Source: Protopterus annectens
Lineage: Eukaryota; Chordata; Ceratodontiformes; Protopteridae
Reading direction: 5' to 3'
NCBI RefSeq assembly: GCF_019279795.1
Contig: NC_056744.1
Location: 899,409,425-899,473,424 of the forward strand
Length of the DNA: 64,000 nucleotides
Of this stretch, positions 33,196 to 45,329 are shown one piece after another (position 1 is the stretch's first letter; every line of letters begins with the position of its first letter). The translations under genes and the position numbers were made by a program. The notes beneath the pieces are model-generated. The model saw nothing but the letters and a program-made list of their open reading frames with translations, was not told where the DNA came from and did no database searches.

Positions 33196-34088
33196 GTACG
33201 TGCCAGTGTTTTCTGATAATAGGTGGTTGAGACATTTACCTTTAGAATCTAGAGTATGCAAGCAGATACTATTCACAAATTTGTACCTGGACATGCCAAA
33301 ATTACACTGAAAGTTCATGTCAAGCATGTTGATAGAAAAGAGGGATCTGCAGTGTTAGAATAAGACTGTGTTAATATAATAAAATAGTAAAAAAAAATAA
33401 TAATTTAAGGTATCTGTTAAAAGCAGCGCGACTTCCCCAGCTGTTACACACAGAAATGCAATAGGTATACCTTTGCCTATTGTTTCACAGTACATTTTTG
33501 ACAGCAAGGTATAAACTCACCAACCCCTGGTGGCTCAAATCTGAGGTCAGTGTATATTTCATATTATATTGGGTATTACAAGAACAGAAAACTTTTAAAA
33601 CCCACTGTCGTTACAATATAGTTGCTTCATGCTAATGTTAAAAAAATCCAACAAAAAAGGAAAAGCTGTAAATGTGGGTTTCAAAAAGAAGATAAGGTAC
33701 AGTTTGTAGCTTTGCGTGTGACTTCAGAAATCTGAAACGAAGTTAAAAAAAATATTGAAAAAGAAAATAGTTATCTGTCTCTGTGTGTGTTGTGTGTGTA
33801 TATGCCTGTCTTTATTTGTATAATGGGCTGCAACAGTCTGATTGGGTAACAGAGGTTCAGAATTACTTTATTTTATATGTTGTGGAATATGGTGGATTCA
33901 GGAGGGCTGTAGAGTACATTGTTAATGAAGGAATCCAAGGTATATGGTATTGGGATTGTGCAGTAGTACAGGCAGAAGACTTTCCATTCATACACCGTTG
34001 TACTATAAAGGGGATAATATACTTAGTTTGCGTTTTCTATTTCTGATTGGCTTATGATCACGTTGCAGTCACCAATCTGCCATATATT
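33196..34088 (+). other. ABCD3 intron 3' of the exon
   Basis: It begins with the 5' splice site GTACGT at 33196-33201. The stretch is AT-rich with no recognised element. The next ABCD3 exon, which should begin MARLFYHKP or similar, was not seen in the remaining 30 kb. Confidence 0.6.

Positions 34089-34131
<43 letters not shown>
34089..34131 (+). repeat. (TG)n(TA)n microsatellite
   Basis: About 9 TG units run directly into about 12 TA units. Confidence 0.93.
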
Positions 34132-34495
34132 GTATGATGCCCATTTTAACTTGCTAAAAAGCAGTATACTAAAAGTCATAACACTGAGTATACAAAGCTG
34201 AAATAAAAATATCTTCTCTGATGCATATGTAGAGAGTTGTACTTGCCCCCTGATAGTACCCATGTTAGCACTTGTTTCTGAGTTGTACTCACAGGGGAGT
34301 GATGGTGTTTGCCAGCTGATTGTGTACTGGTACACAGAGTATGTATATAGTACCCGTTTGGTGTTCACAGGTATTTTGAGTACAACATTTTGGCATTTTG
34401 CCTTTTAAACACTGTATGTACAGTATTATATCTTTCACTAAATTGCTTTTCTTTGAGTTGTTATATAATGTGTGTTTCTTCCTCTGTGTTTTATT

Positions 34496-34499
<4 letters not shown>
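34132..34499. other. Intronic stretch, nothing recognised
   Basis: AT-rich intron between two microsatellites, with no element or gene motif. Confidence 0.4.

Positions 34500-34534
<35 letters not shown>
34500..34534 (+). repeat. (AT)n microsatellite
   Basis: About 17 uninterrupted AT dinucleotides. Confidence 0.93.
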
Positions 34535-34539
<5 letters not shown>

Positions 34540-35091
34540 ACTGGTGGAATTTAGTCGACACAATTTAGTTGAATGAATAGAATACTGTTGGTGTGCAAGG
34601 TCCCACAGTTCTCAGTTGCAGAGAATATGGCAGTTGCCTGATATTGTGCGATTTTGGAGTCCGTATATATAATTAGCAGCTGGTGTACTGGGGCTTGCCC
34701 CCTTGCAAAAAATGTCTATCTTTTAAGTTTAACATTTTACATGCACTTGGCTATAGTCAGTACACACACACACACGCACTACATGCCCCCATGTGTGTAT
34801 GTGTATATAAGTCTTTTATTGCTCAAACGTGGTGGAGGGGTAATGAGAGGGTGCTTGTCCCCCCTGCAAAAATATGTGTACACTTGCTTAATTCAAGAAC
34901 TCCGTACCACAATGCTTGTGCTGTCTGTTTACTTAGAAAGGTTGCAACGAAGAGTACCTATCATATGCACTTTGTGGTAATCTGTCTGAATTTCCCCTTA
35001 TGATTTTTCTTTCTGCATGTTCCCAAAATTAACCTTGGTGCATGCGCAGATGAGTATCGATATACGCTGTTTTGATAAATCAAATTCACTA
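34535..35091. other. Intronic stretch, nothing recognised
   Basis: It includes a weak pair of similar blocks: GGGGCTTGCCCCCTTGCAAAAAATGT near 34690 and GTGCTTGTCCCCCCTGCAAAAATATG near 34850. They suggest a short old duplication. No gene. Confidence 0.35.
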
Positions 35092-35101
35092 CATATATAT
35101 A

Positions 35102-35136
<35 letters not shown>

Positions 35137-35148
35137 GCGCACACACAC
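35092..35148 (+). repeat. (AT)n/(GT)n/(CA)n compound microsatellite
   Basis: ACATATAT, GTGTGT, a longer AT run and finally GCGCACACACAC follow one another. Confidence 0.92.
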
Positions 35149-35293
35149 TCTGCTAGGGCAGGGCGAGAGGGGCAGTCGCCCTGTGGGGACAGTTTTTTGT
35201 GTGTGTGCAGTCTGTCATCCAACATCCTGTTTTTTTTCCCCTCTCTTTGCTTTTAAATTGAAGAGCTGTGGGGTTGATGGCTCCTGTAATGGA

Positions 35294-35826
35294 TGTAATT
35301 ATTGTATCCCGATAACACAGGGTAGCAGTAAGTTTATTTATTTATTTATTTTTTGTGCTCTTCAGTGGAAGAGCTAGCTATGGGGAGGCTTCGGATGATG
35401 TATTAATGTAGTAACCTGACAGCTCGGGATTGGCTTATTACAGTGAAGTGTTTTATGTACATCAGTGGGAGCTAAGGAGGGGTGGTGGATGTAACTGTAG
35501 TAACCCGGTGGCTAAAGTGATGCAGCCATCGGGTTATTACAGGGAAGTGCTTTTTATTTATGTATGTATGTATTTATTTATTGCATTTATTTTATTTATT
35601 TTATTTTTGTTCTTCATTGGAAAATCTGGCTGGAGGGAGAGGTGTGGATGTAACTCTAACTCGATGGCTACAGGGATCTTTTTTCCCCTCTTCAGTGGAA
35701 GAGCTAGCTGGGAGGATGTGGCTTTACTGACTGTAATAACCCAATCGCTAGAATGTAGCAGCGGTCACGTTATTACAGGGAAGTGCTTTGTTCTGCTCTT
35801 CCATTGAAGCGCTACCTCAGGTGGAA
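35294..35826 (+). repeat. Degenerate tandem repeat with hairpin units
   Basis: Two alternating motifs recur. Motif Y, about 46-56 nt, starts GTAGTAACC or GTAATAACC and ends TTATTACAGGGAAGTG, at 35408-35453, 35496-35551 and 35732-35787, with an older trace near 35294. Motif X, CTCTTCAGTGGAAGAGCTAG, lies at about 35358, 35609, 35690 and 35797. In the second Y copy TAACCCGGTGGCT can pair with AGCCATCGGGTTA at 12 of 13 positions. TTTA-rich tracts separate the units. The family is not identified. Confidence 0.6.
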
Positions 35827-37144
35827 TACTGGCTTGTGGTATCAGTACAGGCTGCTGTTGAAGCCAGCTATGCCCCTTCTGTGCATGCTTGTATATATCT
35901 ATATCTGTTTGTGTAGTGTAATAGGCTTTTCATACAGGAAAGCTGTTTTATCATTGTACCATAGTGTTTTCTCTGTCAGACTGACTTTAAGTATGTTTGT
36001 ATTGAGTGTGAATGTTTCTGTCATGAGTGACAAGCCCTTTGGCTTTTAAAAAGTGCAGACCCTGCTGGCACAAAGTACCCCAACAGCCAAGACCCATATA
36101 ATTTGTATATCTATTATTTGGGGGGGGGTAGACCCTTTAGATGCCAAATGCGAGGTCTGTGTTTCCTTTTGAGCCAGGGATTTGATTGATAGAGGGTAAA
36201 AGCAGGTTCTCAAAGGTCTTCTCCCTGCCATAGTAGGAGACTCAACCTCCTCAGCTTTGGTATCTGCTTTTCTTTCAGCAAAGAAGCTGGGAGACAAACC
36301 CAGGAGTTCTATGGATAAGGGTAAGGGGGGTAGAGAAAGAAGAGTAAGGAAAAGGATAAGAAAAAGAGAAGCAGAAGGTTCATAGGTGTGTACTAGGCTA
36401 ATGGTCCTGGAGCCGTTACAAACCTAGCCCATAGGGTTACCCTGGCAGTCTCAAAAGAGATTATTAGATCTGTCAGTGGCTTCCAGACCAGTGCCAAAAA
36501 TGCTTAGACAGATTCAGTGACAATACAGGAGCAAGCTAGGATCCGATCACCATTGATGCCATGTCTTTTTTCACCAGAGTTTGCTATTACTTAACTCTAC
36601 TCTGATTCTTCATTAGAGATGCCATCCCAGTCTTCCAGGGCACCTTCAGTAGCATTTTCCTTCAGGTCCTTTTAGTCGGTGAAGCCTTTCAGAAGTCAAC
36701 GTTGCTAGGATGGTGCAGAAATTTCGTAGGACACAAATTCAGATGAGGGTCCTTCAAGCCTATTCCCCACCAGGGGCTCTGGATCAGGCCTCAACAACAC
36801 CCTGTTGGTTTCTCCTCCTCTGCTCTACTGATCAGATCCTGTGCCCTTAGCTCTGAATGATACCCACAAGTGATCCTTGTCTGAGTCAAGATTTTGGTCT
36901 GCTTCAACTCCGACAGTGTCCCTCACCCTTTTGACTCTGACACTGTCTGATTGTCAAGTGTCTCTGAGCCAAGAGATCAAGACCGAGATAGGGGTATCTG
37001 GGTAGACTCAGAAGTTTTCAGAGCAATCTCTGCCCTTAGGTGCTTTGGCCCTAGACAGCTCTGCTCCAATATCCACTTCAGAGCAGAGTCAGATTGTGGC
37101 CAAGTCATTCTTTCTTTGGGGTCTTTGGATCCAAAGGGGTCTTC

Positions 37145-37146
<2 letters not shown>

Positions 37147-37184
<38 letters not shown>
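37147..37184 (+). repeat. (CA)n microsatellite
   Basis: 19 CA units inside the gag-like region of DIRS fragment H. Confidence 0.95.
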
Positions 37185-37187
<3 letters not shown>

Positions 37188-37236
37188 TTCAGACTTTAAA
37201 GAGTTTGAGAGGGTATTCTCCAGGTTGAGCAAGGAG

Positions 37237-37893
<657 letters not shown>

Positions 37894-38839
37894 GTGCTGT
37901 CCCAACCTCCTCTGGATACTGTTTCTCCTCCCACTCGTACTTTGACATGCTGAGTTTCCTCTGTGCTTCTGAACCGTTTCTGGAACATCACACTGGAGAA
38001 GCCCATAAGAAACAGACATGCATGAGGACTCTTCTGGATTCCCCTCTGGAGTGACTTGCCAAAGATACCAACTTTGAGAAAGGGGAGGGGTCCCCAAGAT
38101 CCCCTCTAGAAGACCTCTCCTTCAAAGACATTCTTGAATTGACTAAGCAAAAGGGGCATTGGTCCACTGATAACCCTTTACAAGAAGTCTGTATTGCTCA
38201 AGGCTTTTGGGGTTGGCTGTTCTATTTTTTGGGTGGTCCTGCCTGCAGATGTGCTCATTGATTTGATCTCTCAGGAGGCTTGGAAGGAACCAGATATGGT
38301 GGAGCTGATTCCTAGAAAATCTGACAAAATACTTGTATCTGATGTTGCCCTTTTCATTCTTCCTTAATGAGTGAGTTAAGGACCTGGTCATGTTACCCAA
38401 TTTGACTACATACTTTGCACTTTGGATCCAACTCTTGAGCTCCTCCTGCAACCGATAATGCCCTAGTCTATCCTCAAGACCCCAGATCTCATTTGCTGCC
38501 ATCATGCTCAGGCATAGGGTCCTTCTCTCGAGCGTTTAATGTTTTGTAAGTAAACTTAACATTTTCCTAAATTTCACTTTCTTATTACCACTGTCTCTTA
38601 GCTTTCAGGTTCTGTTTTCTGCATTAGACTTCTTATATTTTATTGTAGTATATTCTATTATTTTTTTACCACAGTTGGTGATCCTCTTCCTTTACCATTC
38701 TCTTTTCTACCCTCAGTTGCAGGGTATTTTTTTTTTAACCATTGCTGTTAATGTTTCTTCTTTCATTCCAAAAAGTGTCTTACTCTTAACCATTTTATTA
38801 TCATACCTATCTTGGCTGGTAAGTCAACAGGTTTCAAAA

Positions 38840-41030
38840 ACACTTCTTGTGGGCACAAAATCTCAAACTCTGGTGCATGCAAGGAGTGTGTATACTGTAT
38901 TGAAGCAGCCCTTCTCAACACCATCTTCTCTCTATGTGCTGTCTTTAACAATAGAGCATTAGCTTGACAGATGCAGCAAACTCGTATTGAAGGGTAGTCT
39001 TCCTCCTTCAACTGCTTCTCCTTCAGGGACTCAAACCCCCATTAAATCCTCTAAAACTCCTGCAGAGCAGAGAAAGCGCTCTCCGTCTGAGTCCCCAGGA
39101 TTTCCTTGGAACCTCCTCCGAAAGTGGCAAAATGATCAGATCCGACTTCCTCTGACCCAAAGATTTGTACTTTGGATCCAAAATCTGCAGATCCTAAGGA
39201 TTCAGATCCAATCATTATTTCAGCTAGTCCCATAGCTCAGAGTTTAGATCCCAAGTCCTCTGATCAGAAATCTAGTACATCGCATACTCTAAAAACTTGT
39301 TCCCTGAAGTTAATTTAAGAAACCAGTCTCCCCTAGGCTCCATTCCCCATTTCTGTAAACTCTCAAAAAGTATTTTAGGCCCCAGTGTACCACGTCCACC
39401 AGGTCTTCCAGAAGTCTATCAGAAGTGGATATGGTTAGGATAATGCAAAAATTTCATAGAGCTGAGATTCAAGTTGGAGTCATTTTGGTCCATCCCTATT
39501 GGATCTGCGAGTCTTCAGGCCACTTCCCATTTAATATTATGTCCTCCTCTTATCCACCCTGCAGTTTCAGAGCCCCAGACTCAGACAGATATGAGAAGTC
39601 TGGAGTCATCCAAGGAGAACTACTTCCTCTACTCTGACATCATCCCTAACTAGTTCTGCTATTATTCCTTCAGAGCAGAATGGGTCCCAGAACCGAAGCA
39701 TCGGACCTGTTGGGCTGGGGATCTAGTCCAATGTTATCAGATCCATCCCTCCCCCCTCAGAGCTTCTGCGCTGGACAGCTTGTGTCCGGTTCCCTTTTCC
39801 AGGTATGAATCCAGTCAGAGTTGTGATCTACTCATACTGGAAGTCTCAGCTTCGATGTGGGTGTCCACAGTTTCTCTGCGACCCATCTGCCTTTGAGGTT
39901 GTGGAGGGGGCTTTTTCTTCTAGAGATCAAGTCTCTCATTCCTTGGATCCACTTCCTATTCCCTTGTGTGTTCCAAGCTCTGTGTCCATCAGCCCTATTC
40001 CACAGGGGCAGCCAGTCCCAGCTAGCCCAGTCAGTTCCCTTAGAGGAACTCCTCCCTCTCGTATGATACCTCCACTGAACATCCCCCCACTGGACATCCC
40101 TCCAAGAAGATTCATCGGAATAGGACGTGTAAGAGGAGGCAGTACCCCATTTGAATCTCTCACTGATGATACTAATTTTGAGGAAGGGTAAGGGTCCCCC
40201 AGATTGCCACCTGTTGAAGTGTCCTTTGGAGACATGTTGGAGATCATTAGACAGAAAGGTAGTTCGTTTTCTGATAATCCTCCTTCGAGGAATCAGTATT
40301 TTTGGATGCTTTTGGTTCTGGCCCATCTACATCTTGGGTGACCCCTCCAGCTGATAAGTTCACTGATTGTCTCTCACCAGGCATGAAGGAGCCAGATTCC
40401 ATTGAGCCTATATTGCACTGACCTGACAGATTCCTAGCTCCCCCTAAATGTAAACCCACTGGAGCAAAGTAGTCCCAGTAGATGATATAGTGGTGGTGAC
40501 AGCAACTAAAAAGAGGTAGCAGAACAGAGCTCATTTGTCTACCCACCAAACAGAGAGTCAACGTCACTGGACAGGTTCAGAAAGTGAGTCTTTGCCTCAA
40601 TGACATTCGCTTTGATGTCCCTTAACTATTTGGCACATTTTACAAGGTTGTAAAGAGATTTATTTATTTATTTTTATTTATTTATTTATTTAGGATTTAG
40701 CCAAAGAACTGTAAAATTCTGAGTCCATGTCTACAGAAGATTTCAAAAGATCATCTCAGCTGGCCTGTCTTATCAATTTTCAGTGTGTCCATGAGGTTAT
40801 GCAGCTGAAGCTGCCTCACAGTCTGCTGGTTAAGGCATTGCCATAAGGAAACAAGCCTGAATGTAACTATGTGACTTTGCGGAGACTTTCAGGGTGTTTT
40901 TCATCAATGCTCCCTTTGATGAAACATCTTTCTTTGGTCCATCTGTGAAAGAGATGCTTACCTGCAGGAACACCCAGTCTGCTGTGGGAATCAGGTTTTC
41001 TACTCCAACAAACATTCTGTAGAAATTAGA
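38840..41030 (+). pseudogene. DIRS gag-like ORF, broken
   Basis: A CKECVYCIEAAL block (about 38878-38915) is a knuckle remnant homologous to HEECLYCLGTDH of copy E. A Ser/Pro-rich region follows (38987-39235 and 39805-40191 open). The acidic block is SLTDDTNFEEG-stop-GSPRLPP, then EVSFGDMLEIIRQKG (about 40159-40260). A FINAPFDETSFFGPSVKEML block (about 40900-40960) matches the SAPFDGSTLFGPSVKKTL block of E. A small TTTA-repeat expansion lies at about 40661-40692. Confidence 0.6.
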
Positions 41031-41280
41031 GGCTTTAAGAAAATGTGTTTCACAAGACTCTGGGAACCTTTACAAGATCTGCATGGAGACATCCTTTGGA
41101 GAGGCAGAGGAGGCAGTTCTAATGGTAGATGTCTCTCTCTAGAGGCAGAGGAGGTCTGCAAAATCGGGGTTTCCATGATTCTTTTCCAGATAGACCCTAT
41201 CAGTGCTACTGCAGTGCTGCATGACTGCCCACCTCTGGAGGCAGTCAGGGGGCAATTGCCCTTGCAGCTGGACACCTGGG

Positions 41281-41350
41281 TGCTAAAAATAATATCCAGA
41301 GGTTGCGTCATACTATTTTCCCAACCCCCAATCTATGAAAGAAAAAGCTT
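41281..41350 (+). repeat. 70-bp target duplication, left copy
   Basis: TGCTAAAAATAATATCCAGA through GAAAGAAAAAGCTT. It is identical to 42685-42754 except for one base (TAT versus TAC). It is DIRS RT coding sequence (VLKIISRGCVILFSQPP), so it was duplicated by the insertion between the copies. Confidence 0.9.
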
Positions 41351-41479
41351 ATAAGAAACAAACGAACTAAGTCCCAAAATCCACAAAATAGTAAAGCAGA
41401 AAGGTACTAACCAAATAATCCGATTTGTAACTTCCACGAAACAGCTTTATTCAACACAAAACATCCATAAAACGTGATA

Positions 41480-41520
41480 TCCACCAAGCGCTTTCGCCTG
41501 AAGCTATGTCAGGCTTTTTC
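41480..41520 (-). other. Hammerhead-like core in Penelope 3' UTR (degenerate)
   Basis: On the minus strand CTGACAT-AGCTTCAGGC-GAAAGC resembles the hammerhead order CUGANGA, stem II, GAAA, with two mismatches in CUGANGA. Hammerhead motifs are known in Penelope-like elements. Stems I and III were not convincingly found, so function is doubtful. Confidence 0.3.
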
Positions 41521-42519
41521 AAGATAATCACCACTAGGACAATGCCTTGCTTTAAATAACAAATCCATTATTCACTTATTGAAACTCAATTAAATAAATT
41601 ACACTCAGTTAAAATAATTGAATGCAATTGACATCAGTTAAATTTCTTATACCTGCTGAAACGACAATAAGGGCATCCTTTGAGTATATGTAAAGCCCTA
41701 TAAAAAGTCCAACTTTAAAACAAATTGTTTTACAACATAATATGCAACACTATTAAACTAGGTTGAATAGTATCTCATAAATATAATATTATACTCAAGT
41801 AAATAAAGTATGAAGTAAATAAATAATTTAAATGAGATACCTTATAAAATTGTGTTATGGAAATACATTATAACAAATACATATATACGTTACACCTACA
41901 AGATGTGTAGCCTATTGTAACCTGAATAAATATAAGTAAATAAATAAATGTAATATTGAATGTATATTCAATATAAACCTATGGTAATAAATATGCAATG
42001 TATATATTAAATATTAATAAATATGAATGTGAATATGTATATATATATATATATATCAATAAATATTAATAAATATAAATAATAAATATAAATATTAATA
42101 AATATAAATATTAATAAATATTAATAAACAATAAATGTATATAGTTAATTAGAAAATGGAAATATTAATTGTAGTAATAGTTGATTAACTGCCAATAAAT
42201 AGAAATAAAATGAATATGTAAAATATATTTGTAATTGATAATAATAAAAGTAATAATAATAATAGTAAATACAGAAAATGAAATATTTTAAAATATGTAT
42301 GCAATGCATGTCAAATGTATATGTAAATGTTTAAGATAAATCTATACTAAAAAACATTGTGAAATATATGGTAACCTAAGTGCATAACAAATGCATGTAC
42401 AATGTTATATAAAATATATAAATATGTGTAAAATGTGTGTAATCTAAAGCAGGGTTGCTAAAGTACCTAATGTGAAAAAGTTTGAATGACAACATGTGGG
42501 AAACAAACAAAAATAGGAT

Positions 42520-42684
42520 TTATAGCCTCGCTCTCCTTAGTTTTAGAACACTGCTTATACTAATAGTATCATTTAATCCGGGTGGTTTTGAGGCATTCAG
42601 TCTTAATTGCCAAATCAATTCTTTATACTCTAAACTGGCCTCCCAATCACCACCTCTCGGATTAAACGGTACACATTCAAGTAC
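42520..42684 (-). pseudogene. Penelope-like ORF, C-terminal end
   Basis: Translated from 42684 downward: 54 sense codons ending in TAA at 42522-42520, with no stop inside. Visible residues are VPFNPRGGDWEASLEYKEL, IWQLRLNASKP and PGLNDTISI. In Penelope-like elements this part lies at the end of the GIY-YIG endonuclease, which nicks target DNA. Only the C-terminus is present because of 5' truncation, so it cannot encode an enzyme. Confidence 0.65.
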
Positions 42685-42754
42685 TGCTAAAAATAATATC
42701 CAGAGGTTGCGTCATACTATTTTCCCAACCCCCAATCTACGAAAGAAAAAGCTT
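42685..42754 (+). repeat. 70-bp target duplication, right copy
   Basis: Second copy of 41281-41350, one mismatch. Downstream the DIRS RT continues without loss (CTTCCCGATG...). Confidence 0.9.
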
Positions 42755-43480
42755 CCCGATGTTCAACACAGTGAGAGGAGGCAACAGCCCAAGAAATTCA
42801 AAAGCTGCAAGACAAATTGAGATCAGGAAGTCCCACCAGACCAAATAGGATTCGGAACTTACTTTTTAGTGCCCAAAAAGACAAGGGGACCCGAGACCAA
42901 TTTTGGATCTGAGCAGACTGAATCAGTACATGAAAAAGTCAAAGTTCTGAATGATCATGGTCACGGCCCAGTCCATTCTGCCATTTCTTAGCAAGGATGA
43001 TTGGATGTGCTCTGTAGGTCTTCAGAATGCGTACTGTCATATCAAAATAAACAGGTGCTCCTGAAGAAGCCTACGCTTTCGGCTAGGAGCCAGTTATTTA
43101 CCAATTCCCAGCCCTCCCCTTTGGACTCACCACAGCCTACAGGGCATTCATCAAATGTATGGCAGTGGTGGCAGCTCACTTGATACTGAAAGGATTCATT
43201 GTTTCCATATCTATACAGCACGCTCCTCACTGTCCCCCTCTATGCATCTCCTTCAGTAATCCAGGAACTATTTGTCCAGATTTGTCATTCACTGGGAATA
43301 ACAGTTACACCAAGTCAAATCTGACATCAGTATAGAGCCTGGAGATTGGCGCACATCTGAACATGACAATGCAAAAATTGCATCTTTACCAACTCATCGC
43401 ATAGACACACTACAATCTCAGGTTCATCAGATTATCTCTCATCCATCTCCTCCAGCCAGATTCATTCTTCAAGTGCTGAG
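42755..43480 (+). pseudogene. DIRS I reverse transcriptase, broken
   Basis: The register follows the duplication: RIRNLLFSAQKDKGT (about 42848-42892, FLVPKKTKG counterpart). A LDVLCRSSECVLSYQNKQ segment follows (about 43003-43055, the SVDLQDAYxHI block, frame-shifted). The palm reads PYLYSTLL near 43209-43232 instead of Y-L-D-D-L-L, and SLGITVT follows. Catalytic aspartates are lost and stops are present. Confidence 0.6.
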
Positions 43481-43684
43481 GTCTATGGCAGCAGCAATAA
43501 TACTATTTCCTTTAGCACATTACTGTGTGTGTTCTTCAATGGATGCCAGTTGTTCAGTGATCTATTCCTTGATAATCCCTATCTTTTCCAGGCAAGCTTA
43601 CACCAATTTTGCAAACACAACATGCATTAATGTATCCAGTTGAATGACATTTATCTAGGCTGACCCTTTGTTTTACTGCCACCA

Positions 43685-44104
43685 GTGGCCACTGTGACTA
43701 CAGATGCCTCCCAGTTGGGGTGGGGGGCATTACTTGGGAAGGACAGTCCAAGGCATACTGTACCACCAAGAGACCAATTCGCATATCAGTGTCCTGGAAA
43801 TGAGAGCAGTCCTGTTAGCTTTACAGCCACTTCAAGGTATTCTTCCTCTAGGGACTGTTGCGATTCAGATCGACAACATGTCTGTAGTCTGGTACATCAA
43901 CAAACAATGAGGATCCTGGTCTTACCTTCTCTGCAGAGAAGCCATGAGTGTGTGGCAGTGGGCTATCTCCACCAACCACTTTCTAGTTGCAGCGCACATT
44001 CTGGGGAAACCAACATATTAGCAGACCAACTAAGCAGGTACATTTTTATGCCTCACGAGTGGTCTGTCAAACAATCAGCGGCAAAGGAAATTTTCCGACG
44101 CTGA
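43685..44104 (+). pseudogene. DIRS I RNase H domain, broken
   Basis: VATVTTDASQLGWGALLGKD (43688-43747) keeps the first catalytic Asp. LEMRAVLLALQPL (about 43796-43834) carries the Glu. IQIDNMSVVWYINKQ (about 43866-43910) carries the second Asp. ETNILADQLSRYIF (about 44008-44048) carries the last Asp. All four acidic residues survive, but blocks are spread over two frames because of an indel near 43770. Confidence 0.68.
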
Positions 44105-44269
44105 TGCTAACCATGCTGCAACCTCTTTGCACCCCCCCCCACAACAAGTGCAGCAGGTATTTTGCCCTGACTCCCCCCTCAGGTGAAGTCACTGAGAGAT
44201 GCTGCAGTCCACGTTTGTTCATCTGGTATCCTTTATAATTATCCTCCACTTCTTGGATCCCCAAACTAA

Positions 44270-45295
44270 ATGCATGTTTTCTTCAGTTCCAGTAATACCC
44301 AGACAGTGCAGGTTTTCTTCCCCAATTTGTACAATTCTATTATCCTTGCAAAAAGACTCCAAGAAGGTTTACAAGACAATTTTCCTTTTGTGCTTTGAGA
44401 AATAATGATTCTTTTGCTGCCCCAGTCTCTGCTGTTCTTGTTTTTCTGGCTACACTTTTCAGAGAAAGAACTAGTTTGTCTGTGATTAAATTACAATTGG
44501 CAACCATTTCAGATTTTCATATAGGAGAAATAATTATTCTTTGGCCTCTTCCAAGCTATGTAAAGCTTTTCTGAAAAGCACTTTTCTTAGACCTCCAATA
44601 AAAGATCTTTCACCTCCCTGGGATCTGACTGTGGTGCTACAAGGTCTGATTCAGAAACTCTCTGAAATTTTTTCAGAAAAAAAATATTTAAAATTCTTGT
44701 CATAGAAAACAGCCCCTTTAGTAGCTATCACTTCCACAAAAAGAATTTCTGAACGCCAACCTGTTTCATCAGACTCTGTATATTATTTTCCATAAAGACA
44801 GGGGCTTCTGAATCTGACATTAACCAAATCCATTCATTTACCATTTTTCATTCTAACATTTTCAAAGGAGAATACATGCTATATCTTCTGGATGTGCACA
44901 GGCATTTACGGTTTTATTTATACAGAACAAAACAAATAAGAAAATCAGATCAGCTATTTGTATCCTTTTCATCAAATTTACTGGGTTATCCATTGTCTGA
45001 AGTTTCATTGCCTAAATGGATAACTGATTGCATTTCTTGGATATGTTCTGAATTTCTTGGATATGTTCTGAATATCTTGGATATGTTCTGAACAAGGCAT
45101 TTCTTTACCGAGACTGCTTAAAGCCCACTCAACTAGATCCATGGCCATTTGGTCAAAAACTTCTATTGTTTTACTGTATTGCCCAACAGCCACATGGTCC
45201 AGTGCTAATACCTTTGTTACTCATTACAAATTGGATCTAAAATCCAGAAGCAGAGGTGTCTTTGGCTCAGCGCTTCTTCGGAATAACCTTCCATG
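44270..45295 (+). pseudogene. DIRS I tyrosine recombinase, broken
   Basis: The core-binding part reads VKTFRERTSLSVIKLQLATI-like (44455-44510). IIFHKDRGF is near 44787, LDVHRHLRFYLYRTKQIRK near 44886-44943, DQLFVSF near 44957, and an SLPKWITDC block near 45007-45033. The Tyr-box region HYKLDLKSRSR-like is near 45221-45255, ending LRNNLP-stop near 45280-45297. A triplicated 20-bp segment interrupts it at 45035-45094. Many stops. Confidence 0.62.
45035..45094 (+). repeat. 20-bp tandem triplication
   Basis: TCTTGGATATGTTCTGAAT(T/A) is repeated three times at a period of 20 bp inside the DIRS recombinase gene. The first unit corresponds to normal recombinase sequence, so the array arose in place. 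Confidence 0.85.
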
Positions 45296-45329
45296 AAGGC
45301 CTAAGATTAACGTAGCTGGGGACCCTGCC

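Larger units (their letters stand above)
41351..42684 (-). mobile_element. Penelope-like element, 5'-truncated, inserted in DIRS I
   Basis: A 1334-bp insertion between 70-bp direct repeats. On the minus strand it begins mid-ORF with a 54-codon segment containing PRGGDW, KELIWQL and PPGLND. Arg-Gly-Gly-Asp followed by Glu-x-x-Trp and Gly-Leu-Asn is the C-terminal signature of Penelope-like elements, in and after the GIY-YIG endonuclease domain. An AT-rich 3' UTR follows (42520 down to about 41560). Then comes GCCTGACATAGCTTCAGGCG and AAAGCGCTTGGTGG (complement of about 41483-41517), like the CCTGA(C)GAAG...GCGAAACGCG tails of vertebrate copies. The element is 5'-truncated as usual for target-primed insertion. 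Confidence 0.68.

Noticed and set aside
33783..36049. Several 80-125-codon open frames 3' of the ABCD3 exon as further exons
   Set aside because: They span microsatellites or the tandem repeat and none encodes ABC-transporter residues such as the Walker B or H-loop segment expected next.
39832..40326. 164-codon minus-strand open frame
   Set aside because: Antisense of the DIRS gag-like region; no homologous minus frame is conserved in the other gag copies.
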